Shown: positions 1-5,204 of the stretch, piece by piece
How positions within the stretch are numbered: position 1 is the first letter of the stretch
How the letters are laid out: the number at the start of each line of letters is the position of its first letter
DNA from: CAZVLE01 sp964627855
GTDB taxonomy: Bacteria > Bacillota > Dethiobacteria > DTU022
Reading direction: 5' to 3'
DNA: 12,331 nucleotides
NCBI GenBank assembly: GCA_964627855.1
Contig: CAZVLE010000006.1
Coordinates: 1-12,331, forward strand
Notes under the pieces: generated by a model
Database searches by the model: none
Told to the model about the DNA's origin: nothing
Seen by the model: the letters and a program-made list of their open reading frames with translations, nothing else
Program-made: the position numbers and the translations under genes

Positions 1-155
1 GCAGCTTCTACGACCTGTTCCGGAGTCTGGTGCAGTCCGGTGTAGATTATTTCCATACCGGCATCGCGTAGAGCCCTGGCAACCACCCTTGCCCCGCGAT
101 CGTGGCCGTCAAGGCCCGGTTTGGCCACCAGGACCCTGATTTTTTTTTCAGTCAT
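1..155 (-). CDS. mcmA2: Methylmalonyl-CoA mutase, B12-binding (small) subunit, partial
   Basis: Only the first 51 codons are present; the gene runs off the left edge. The visible protein begins MTEKKIRVLVAKPGLDGHDR and carries the base-off/His-on cobalamin motif DxHxxG as D16, H18 and G21, with H18 the expected lower cobalt ligand. K12, D16 and H18 have the same spacing as the Lys-Asp-His set of the well-studied mutases. This domain holds adenosylcobalamin and pairs with the separate catalytic subunit encoded at 789-2453. The ATG at 153-155 is preceded by a strong GGGAGGGTGA ribosome binding site. It lies 633 bp downstream of the large-subunit gene, an unusually wide gap for partners in one enzyme. 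Because the C-terminus is unseen, a B12-binding subunit of a related mutase cannot be excluded, but the neighbours favour methylmalonyl-CoA mutase. Confidence 0.9.
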   Translation of the reverse strand, partial: MTEKKIRVLVAKPGLDGHDRGARVVARALRDAGMEIIYTGLHQTPEQVVEA

Positions 156-183
156 TCTTATCACCCTCCCTGGGGCTGATTTA

Positions 184-227
184 ACGGGCATGACACATCA
201 TGCCCCTACATTCTGGTCTATTCATCC
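184..227 (-). repeat. REP-like GTAG hairpin, copy 1, with extended repeat arm
   Basis: On the minus strand this reads GTAG (209-206) followed by a 20-nt imperfect palindrome GGGCATGATGTGTCATGCCC (205-186). The central T/G would still pair as a wobble on the minus strand. The whole 44-bp block 184-227 is repeated at 310-353 with three mismatches, all in the hairpin centre, so the repeated unit is longer than the hairpin. A GTAG tetranucleotide followed by a small hairpin is the hallmark of REP elements mobilised by RAYT (REP-associated tyrosine) transposases; membership of that class is inference. Confidence 0.8.
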
Positions 228-309
228 AAATAGCTGACGTCTCTGTCCTGTCATTGCAGACTGATCTGGTCGTAATAGTTAGTTATAATCAACTATCGAA
301 TTTGATCTT

Positions 310-353
310 ACGGGCATGACAAGTTATGCCCCTACATTCTGGTCTATTCATCC
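310..353 (-). repeat. REP-like GTAG hairpin, copy 2
   Basis: Minus strand: GTAG (335-332), then GGGCATAACTTGTCATGCCC (331-312). It is 41/44 identical to 184-227, including the trailing segment on the plus strand up to ttcatcc. The stem has one changed base relative to copies 3 and 4, which would still pair as G-T in the plus-strand form. The common flank TTGATCTWACGGGC is also seen before copy 3. Confidence 0.8.
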
Positions 354-366
354 TGGTCTTTTCATA
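339..366. repeat. 14-bp tandem direct repeat (two units)
   Basis: CTGGTCTATTCATC (339-352) is followed directly by CTGGTCTTTTCATA (353-366), with 12 of 14 positions identical. It begins inside the arm of REP-like copy 2, so it looks like a local duplication of that flank. No function is suggested. Confidence 0.6.
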
Positions 367-450
367 TTGACACTGATAATCATACCAATTCATCCCTGGT
401 TGATCATAAAAGAACGGCAATTCATACTTATATATCCTGTGTTGATCTAA

Positions 451-475
451 CGGGCATGACACGTCATGCCCCTAC
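451..475 (-). repeat. REP-like GTAG hairpin, copy 3
   Basis: Minus strand: GTAG (475-472), then GGGCATGACGTGTCATGCCC (471-452), a hairpin with two perfect 9-bp arms (GGGCATGAC/GTCATGCCC) around a 2-nt centre. With one extra flanking base it is a 25-bp perfect reverse complement of copy 4 at 600-624. It is preceded on the plus strand by TTGATCTAACGGGC, similar to the flank of copy 2. Confidence 0.85.
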
Positions 476-515
476 AGGTTCTTATTTCTAACTGATGATA
501 GGTCTGCGTTTTTAA

Positions 516-534
516 TGATACCTTTCAGGTATCA
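516..534. other. Short perfect hairpin between REP-like copies 3 and 4
   Basis: TGATACCT (516-523) and AGGTATCA (527-534) are perfect complements separated by TTC, giving an 8-bp stem with a 3-nt loop. No T-run follows on either strand, so it is not a standard terminator. It sits almost midway between the inverted REP-like copies, in the loop of the larger inverted pair. Confidence 0.5.
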
Positions 535-599
535 ACTGTAACAAAATTTATACTCCCGGGTGCATGATTTTCTACTCTCTTTTGCAGTTCAAGGTTTTC

Positions 600-624
600 G
601 TAGGGGCATGACGTGTCATGCCCG
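600..624 (+). repeat. REP-like GTAG hairpin, copy 4 (inverted)
   Basis: Plus strand: GTAG (600-603), then GGGCATGACGTGTCATGCCC (604-623). It is the exact reverse complement of copy 3 over 25 bp, so copies 3 and 4 form an inverted pair around a 124-bp spacer. Pairs of oppositely oriented REPs are the unit (BIME) from which many REP clusters are built in other bacteria; applying that name here is inference. Confidence 0.85.
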
Positions 625-645
625 AATGTCTTTGATAATTGCTAG

Positions 646-717
646 TAACTGCTCAGTCTGGAATATGACAATAATGATTGCCCCTTCCAAGGTATCCGCG
701 CTGCCCATAAATTCGTA
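646..717 (+). repeat. 72-bp intergenic repeat, copy A
   Basis: Positions 646-717 match 11141-11212 with only three mismatches in 72 positions and in the same orientation. Both copies lie between genes and not within them. Inside the unit, TGGAA and TTCCA (with a CAAT/ATTG pair in between) can form a small nested hairpin. Copy A is followed by an inverted half copy (see 685-758) and then by CTGAG at 771-775, which could be a decayed form of the right end seen in copy B. The family is not one I recognise by name; a small non-autonomous mobile or structured RNA element is possible. Confidence 0.75.
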
Positions 718-758
718 TGAACAGCTTTAGTGTATTGGGCAGACCGGATACCTTGGAA
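685..758. other. Long imperfect stem-loop downstream of the mutase large-subunit gene
   Basis: TTCCAAGGTATCCG (685-698) pairs perfectly with CGGATACCTTGGAA (745-758). After a 2x2 mismatch, CTGCCCA (701-707) pairs with TGGGCAG (736-742). The result is a stem of about 21 bp with a loop of about 28 nt, starting some 30 nt after the stop codon of the mutase gene. The right arm is an inverted partial copy of the 72-bp repeat. No T-run follows on the minus strand, so an mRNA 3'-end stabiliser or processing site is more likely than an intrinsic terminator; this is inference. Confidence 0.6.
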
Positions 759-788
759 CAGCCGTACACTCTGAGGTTTTACTTTAAT

Positions 789-2453
789 CTAAAATAATGG
801 CTTTTCCTTATACTCGCCGAATACTTCCTTCAGGGTGGCCACTATTTCTCCTTCCGTAGCATAAACCCTAACCGCATCGAGAATTTTCGGAATGATATTA
901 TCAGGACCGGCGGCCCTTTCCCTGAGTCTTTTCAAACTGATGGCGACAGCCTCGTTATCGCGCCGGCTCTTCAACCAGCTAAGCCTTTCAACCTGCTTCT
1001 CTTCAACGGCAGGATCAATCTTCAGTAACTCTACCTGCTGCTGTTCTCCGCTGTTATAGCGGTTTACCCCGACTACAACCCTCTCACCACTATCAACAGC
1101 CCGCTGGTAAATATAAGCGGCATCGGCGATCTCCTGCTGGAAAAATCCGCAATCTATGGCCGCAAGGACTCCGCCAAGTTGATCAATTTTTTCAAAATAG
1201 GCTTCTGCTTCTTGTTCCAGGCGGTTAGTCAACTCTTCCACAAAATAAGAACCGGCCAGCGGGTCAATTGTATTGGCCACCCCGCTTTCACTGGCAATAA
1301 CCTGCTGGGTGCGCAGGGCAATTTTGACTGCCTTTTCAGTCGGTAAGGCCAGAACTTCATCCATCGAATTGGTATGCAGTGACTGGGTTCCCCCTAAAAC
1401 TGCTGCAAGCGCTTCTATAGCGGTCCGAACAATATTGTTTTCCGGTTCCTGGGCTGTCAGGCTGCAACCGGCCGTCTGGGTATGAAAACGTAACTTCAGT
1501 GATCGGACATCTTTAGCTCCGTATTTTTCCTTCATCCGCCTGGACCAGATTCGCCTGGCGGCCCGGTATTTGCATATTTCTTCAAAAAAATCGATATGGG
1601 CATTAAAAAAGAAAGAAAGACGCGGGGCAAAACGGTCTACATCAAGCCCTGCCGCCATTCCCGCTTCTACGTAGGCAAAACCGTCGGCCAGGGTGAAGGC
1701 CAGTTCCTGGGCAGCCGTCGAACCTGCTTCCCGAATATGGTATCCACTGATGCTGATGGTGTTCCATTGCGGTACATGATCTGCGGCAAAGGTAAAAATA
1801 TCTGTAATCAGGCGCATCGATGGTTCCGGAGGAAAGATCCAGGATTTCTGGGCAATGTATTCTTTCAGGATATCATTCTGAATTGTTCCGCCGACCCGGT
1901 CCAGACTGACTCCCTGCTTTTCGGCATTGGCCAGGTACATACACCAGAGAATAGAGGCGGGTCCATTGATGGTCATCGAGGTAGTAACCCTGTCAAGGGG
2001 AATCTGATCAAATAAAACCTCCATATCTTCCAGCGAATCAATGGCTACGCCGCAGCGGCCTACTTCACCCAGGGCCCGCTCGTGATCGGAGTCATAACCC
2101 ATGATTGTCGGCATGTCAAAAGCCACACTCAGGCCTGTCTGCCCCTGTTCGAGCAGGTAGCGGTAACGCCGGTTAGAATCGAAGGCGTCTCCAAACCCGG
2201 AAAACTGGCGCATAGTCCAGATTCGCCCCCGGTACATGTTTGGCTGAACACCCCGGGTATAAGGGTAACTGCCTGGAAAACCAAGCTCTTCTGTGTAGTT
2301 GAACCCTTCCAGGTCATCGGGCGTGTAAAGCGCCTTGATTTCCCGACCGGATACCGTTGTAAAAGGACCTTCGCGCTCTTCCATGGTAGCAGCCTTTTCC
2401 TGCCACTTCCGGCAGGCTGCCGGCAAGTCTTTTTCCCCTTTAATCTCACTCAT
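789..2453 (-). CDS. mcmA1: Methylmalonyl-CoA mutase, catalytic (large) subunit
   Basis: Catalyses the adenosylcobalamin-dependent interconversion of methylmalonyl-CoA and succinyl-CoA. The 554-residue protein is the TIM-barrel mutase domain only; the B12-binding domain is encoded separately at 1-155. The family blocks are all present: MYRGRIWTMRQF around 73-84, GLSVAFDMPT at 107-116, GTIQNDILKE at 189-198, PSMR at 211-214, SISGYH at 234-239 and TQSLHTNS at 356-363. Y74, R214 and H239 fall where the methylmalonyl-CoA-specific Tyr, Arg and His lie; isobutyryl- and 2-hydroxyisobutyryl-CoA mutases have Gln at the Arg position and no Tyr. The ATG at 2451-2453 immediately follows the meaB stop codon with no gap, and its GGGAGGGTG ribosome binding site lies inside meaB, which indicates translational coupling. 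The stop is TAG at 789-791. Confidence 0.95.
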   Translation of the reverse strand: MSEIKGEKDLPAACRKWQEKAATMEEREGPFTTVSGREIKALYTPDDLEGFNYTEELGFPGSYPYTRGVQPNMYRGRIWTMRQFSGFGDAFDSNRRYRYLLEQGQTGLSVAFDMPTIMGYDSDHERALGEVGRCGVAIDSLEDMEVLFDQIPLDRVTTSMTINGPASILWCMYLANAEKQGVSLDRVGGTIQNDILKEYIAQKSWIFPPEPSMRLITDIFTFAADHVPQWNTISISGYHIREAGSTAAQELAFTLADGFAYVEAGMAAGLDVDRFAPRLSFFFNAHIDFFEEICKYRAARRIWSRRMKEKYGAKDVRSLKLRFHTQTAGCSLTAQEPENNIVRTAIEALAAVLGGTQSLHTNSMDEVLALPTEKAVKIALRTQQVIASESGVANTIDPLAGSYFVEELTNRLEQEAEAYFEKIDQLGGVLAAIDCGFFQQEIADAAYIYQRAVDSGERVVVGVNRYNSGEQQQVELLKIDPAVEEKQVERLSWLKSRRDNEAVAISLKRLRERAAGPDNIIPKILDAVRVYATEGEIVATLKEVFGEYKEKPLF

Positions 2454-3419
2454 TCAAGCACCCTCCCTACCACTGCCGTTGATAAAGCTAATCTTACGGA
2501 GCAGGTTGAAAGCTGCACTGTATGGATCCTGCTCACGGTTAGTTATCCTTTCAATCAGATCGTCAAGGGCAATCCTATCTTTAACCTGATCCCAGATTTC
2601 TTTTTTAACCAGGTACTCGACCTGCTCTGTCAGTTCACGGCCGACACGTAAATGGCGCATCTCCGTTAACTGTCCACTATTTTCCATGTAAATTCGATGT
2701 TCCAGCAGCGCAGACCAGAGCTCCGTGATGCCCTCATTACGGGTTGAAACGGTGGCAATAACCGGCGGCCGCCACTTTTTTTCTTTTTGCATATCGAGCA
2801 TCACGTTTATTTCGGTTATTGTTCGCTCCGCACCGGGTAGGTCGGTCTTGTTGACAACAAAAAGATCGGCAATCTCCATGATGCCGGCCTTGATAGTCTG
2901 CACACTGTCTCCTCCGGCAGGGGTCAAAATAACCAGGGTGGAATCGGCCGTTTTAACAATATCCACTTCCGATTGCCCCACACCGACTGTTTCAACCAGG
3001 ATAATATCTTTGCCAAAAGCATCCAGAACATGGATCGCTTCCCTGGTCGATCGCGACAGGCCACCAAGACTGCCCCTTGTTCCCATGCTGCGGATAAAAA
3101 TATCCCGGTCCAGGGCATGATCCTGCATCCGTATCCGGTCACCCAGGATCGCCCCGCCGCTAAAAGGGCTGGTCGGGTCAACAGCAATAACACCGATGCT
3201 CATTCCCTCATTCCTGATCTGCTGCATCAGGCAGTCGACCAGCGAGCTTTTTCCCGAACCAGGCGACCCGGTGATTCCAATCACGTAGGCCTTACCGGTA
3301 TGGGGATAAAGCTCCTTCAGTAACTCCAGTTTTTCCGGCGCATCGTTTTCAATTAGTGAAATCAGGCGTGCAGCCGCACGCCTGTTACCTTCCAGCAGTT
3401 CTGCTACCAGTTGCTGCAT
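2454..3419 (-). CDS. meaB: MeaB/ArgK-family GTPase, mutase chaperone
   Basis: G3E-family P-loop GTPase that binds methylmalonyl-CoA mutase, gates adenosylcobalamin loading and protects or reactivates the enzyme using GTP hydrolysis. The 321-residue protein shows the Walker A loop GSPGSGKSS (51-59), the switch region DPTSPFSGGAILGDRIRM (81-98), the switch II/G3 segment ETVGVGQSE (143-151) and the base-specificity motif NKTD (190-193). The length is usual for the family. It starts 12 nt after the cobA stop; its GAGGGG ribosome binding site overlaps that stop codon, and its own TGA abuts the mutase ATG. The old name ArgK (arginine/ornithine transport kinase) is a historical misassignment. The position directly before the mutase gene makes the chaperone role close to certain. 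Confidence 0.95.
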   Translation of the reverse strand: MQQLVAELLEGNRRAAARLISLIENDAPEKLELLKELYPHTGKAYVIGITGSPGSGKSSLVDCLMQQIRNEGMSIGVIAVDPTSPFSGGAILGDRIRMQDHALDRDIFIRSMGTRGSLGGLSRSTREAIHVLDAFGKDIILVETVGVGQSEVDIVKTADSTLVILTPAGGDSVQTIKAGIMEIADLFVVNKTDLPGAERTITEINVMLDMQKEKKWRPPVIATVSTRNEGITELWSALLEHRIYMENSGQLTEMRHLRVGRELTEQVEYLVKKEIWDQVKDRIALDDLIERITNREQDPYSAAFNLLRKISFINGSGREGA

Positions 3420-3431
3420 CCGGTCAACCCC

Positions 3432-3965
3432 TCAATATTCTATCCCCCGGCAACAATCTGCTCCCTGCTCGTAGTGGTGCTTGATAGCCAGCAATTCACT
3501 GACCATATCGGCACGCTTAACCACTTCAACTGAGGCGCTGCGGCCAGTCAGGACTAAACTGACATTGGCCGGTTTTTTCTCCAGCAGGTCAAGCAAATCC
3601 TTTTCGGGGATTAAGCCGTAATCTACTGCCACATTAATTTCATCAAGGACGACCATGTCATACTCACCGCTGCTAATTGCCTCCCGAGCCTTGGCCATCC
3701 CTCCTCCGGCCAGTTCAATATCGATAGGATCCGGATCTTCACGATTGACAAAATCATCGCGGCCGGCGCGGATAATAGTCAGGTTAGGCAACTTTTCCAG
3801 GGCCAGGAACTCGCCGTAATCACGACCTTTCATGAAAAAGATCATGCAAACCCGGTATCCATGCCCCAGGGCTCGCACAGCCTGTCCGACAGCGGCAGTC
3901 GTCTTTCCCTTGCCGTTTCCGGTATAAACCATGATCAATCCCGGTTTATTTTCTGCTTTATTCAT
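3432..3965 (-). CDS. cobA: Cob(I)alamin/cob(I)yrinate a,c-diamide adenosyltransferase, CobA/BtuR type
   Basis: Transfers the 5'-deoxyadenosyl group of ATP to the reduced corrinoid to give the coenzyme form used by the mutase. The 177-residue protein has the family's P-loop GNGKGKTT (16-23), the VVLDEINVAVDYGL block (105-118) with the acidic Walker B-like residues, and VLTGR (138-142); this identifies the CobA/CobO/BtuR fold and excludes the PduO and EutT families. The ATG at 3963-3965 follows a strong GGGAGGG ribosome binding site. It is 12 nt upstream of meaB and 67 nt downstream of the acyl-CoA dehydrogenase, so it sits at the head of a cobA-meaB-mutase unit. No other cobalamin synthesis gene is in the window, which suggests that it serves cofactor supply for the mutase. 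Confidence 0.94.
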   Translation of the reverse strand: MNKAENKPGLIMVYTGNGKGKTTAAVGQAVRALGHGYRVCMIFFMKGRDYGEFLALEKLPNLTIIRAGRDDFVNREDPDPIDIELAGGGMAKAREAISSGEYDMVVLDEINVAVDYGLIPEKDLLDLLEKKPANVSLVLTGRSASVEVVKRADMVSELLAIKHHYEQGADCCRGIEY

Positions 3966-4023
3966 GCAGATTTACCCTCCCAAAGCAAGTCTGACTGATA
4001 ACTAATTAACCTATTACCCCATA

Positions 4024-4048
4024 CTACCTGCCTTAAGTAAGCAGGTAG
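4024..4048. other. Hairpin spanning the stop codon of the first-listed acyl-CoA dehydrogenase
   Basis: CTACCTGC (4024-4031) and GCAGGTAG (4041-4048) are perfect 8-bp complements with a 9-nt loop that contains the TAA stop (4033-4035). The minus strand after the stem reads TATGGGGTAATAGG, without a T-run, so it is not a canonical intrinsic terminator. A role in mRNA stability or in separating expression of the dehydrogenase from cobA is possible but unproven. Confidence 0.5.
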
Positions 4049-5172
4049 CGGGAGATAACCAGGCGCTGTACTTCACTGGTGCCCTCGTAGATCTGGGTTA
4101 TTTTAGCATCACGCATGAAGCGTTCCACCGGGTAATCACGGGTATAACCATAACCTCCGAAAATCTGCACGGCGTTGGTGGTTACCTCCATGGCCATTTC
4201 AGAAGCATAAAGCTTGGCCATGGCCGAGGCTTTGCCATAGGGTAGTCCGGCACTTTCCAGGTAAGCGGCCTGATAGGTTAAAAGTCTGGCTGCTTCAATT
4301 TTTGTGCCCATATCGGCCAGCATGAAAGAGATAGCCTGGAAATTGGCTATGGGCTGACCAAACTGCTCCCTGCTCTTGGCATAGGCTATCGCCTCTTCCA
4401 TCGCCCCCTGGGCAATACCGACAGCCTGGGCAGCAATACCGTTACGACCGCCATCGAGAGTGCTCATGGCAATTTTAAAGCCTTCTCCTTCATTACCAAG
4501 CAGGTTTTCTTTCGCTACCCGGCAGTTGTCAAAGATCAGTTCAAGAGTCGGCGATGAGCGCAAGCCCATCTTGCGTTCCTTTTTACCGAATGAAAAACCC
4601 GGTGTTCCCTTTTCCACGATAAAGGCGCTGACACCCTTCGCTTTCTTCTCCTTGTCGGTAACGGCAAAAACAATATTAACCTCCGCTTCACCACCGTTGG
4701 TAATAAAGATTTTGTTGCCGTTTAAGACGTAGCTGTCACCGTCGAGGACAGCCGTGGTACTCTGGGCCGCTGCATCGGTGCCGGCCGTAGCCTCGGTTAG
4801 AGCATAGGCACCCATTTTTTCGCCCAGGGCCATCGGTTCTAAATATTTCTTTTTCTGCTCTTCGTTGCCGTATTTATAGACCGGCCAGCCGGCCAGCGAA
4901 GTATGGGCTGAAAGAGTTGTTCCCGTTGAGGCATCGACCCTTGACAGTTCCTCGACGGCGATAACATAACTGATAAAATCGCAGCCGCCACCACCGTACT
5001 CTTCCGGCCAGGGTATACCGGTCAGGCCGAGCCGGGCCATTTTATCAAAAATATCCCTGGAAAACTCTTCTCGGTCATCACGTTCTTCTGCGCCCGGTTT
5101 AAGCTCCTTTTCTGCAAAATCACGGACCATCTGCTTTGTCATTTCCTGTTCTTCTGTTAATACAAAATTCAT
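4033..5172 (-). CDS. Acyl-CoA dehydrogenase (short-chain/butyryl-CoA type)
   Basis: FAD-dependent alpha,beta-dehydrogenation of an acyl-CoA, passing electrons to an electron-transfer flavoprotein. The 379-residue protein has normal family length. Key segments: YALTEATAGTDAAA (123-136), the FAD/substrate loop; IFITNGGEA (155-163); SREQFGQPI (268-276), with the Arg and Phe-Gly that contact the neighbouring subunit's FAD; QIFGGYGYTRDYPVER (336-351); and IYEGTSEVQR (361-370), where E363 is the expected catalytic base of short- and medium-chain enzymes. The ATG at 5170-5172 has a good GGGAGG ribosome binding site. It follows a paralogous dehydrogenase by 32 nt. Butyryl-CoA is the most likely substrate class, but branched or medium acyl-CoAs cannot be separated by sequence alone. 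Confidence 0.93.
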   Translation of the reverse strand: MNFVLTEEQEMTKQMVRDFAEKELKPGAEERDDREEFSRDIFDKMARLGLTGIPWPEEYGGGGCDFISYVIAVEELSRVDASTGTTLSAHTSLAGWPVYKYGNEEQKKKYLEPMALGEKMGAYALTEATAGTDAAAQSTTAVLDGDSYVLNGNKIFITNGGEAEVNIVFAVTDKEKKAKGVSAFIVEKGTPGFSFGKKERKMGLRSSPTLELIFDNCRVAKENLLGNEGEGFKIAMSTLDGGRNGIAAQAVGIAQGAMEEAIAYAKSREQFGQPIANFQAISFMLADMGTKIEAARLLTYQAAYLESAGLPYGKASAMAKLYASEMAMEVTTNAVQIFGGYGYTRDYPVERFMRDAKITQIYEGTSEVQRLVISRYLLT

Positions 5173-5204
5173 TTCTTCAACCTCCCGCAGATCTAGTTCT
5201 TTTA

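Larger units (their letters stand above)
156..788. other. 633-bp gene-free, repeat-rich intergenic region
   Basis: No credible open reading frame, tRNA or rRNA is seen here. The stretch lies between the large and small mutase subunit genes. It contains three REP-like hairpins in one orientation (186-209, 312-335, 452-475), one in the opposite orientation (600-623), a short tandem repeat (339-366), a small perfect hairpin (517-533), and a 72-bp repeat with a long stem-loop (646-758). The right part (about 646-788) would be the 3' untranslated region of the mutase large-subunit transcript. No hairpin followed by a T-run, as in a classical intrinsic terminator, is visible on the minus strand, so read-through into the small-subunit gene is possible. 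Confidence 0.8.

Noticed and set aside
240..310. Promoter for the B12-binding subunit in the AT-rich stretch with ATAGTT/AACTAT inverted repeat
   Set aside because: No -35/-10 pair with proper spacing could be found on the minus strand; the 6-bp inverted repeat is too short to support an operator.
186..624. Regularly spaced palindromes considered as a CRISPR array
   Set aside because: The copies are only four, one is inverted, spacing varies (126, 140, 152 bp) and is far too long for CRISPR spacers, and there are no cas genes.
789..2453. Isobutyryl-CoA or 2-hydroxyisobutyryl-CoA mutase as alternative identity
   Set aside because: Y74 and R214 match the methylmalonyl-CoA-type substrate residues; the alternatives carry Gln at the Arg position.
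2082..2651. Plus-strand open frame of about 189 codons
   Set aside because: It lies antisense to the mutase and meaB genes, which have clear family motifs in the other strand; the translated product has no recognisable domain and there is no ribosome binding site or partner gene.
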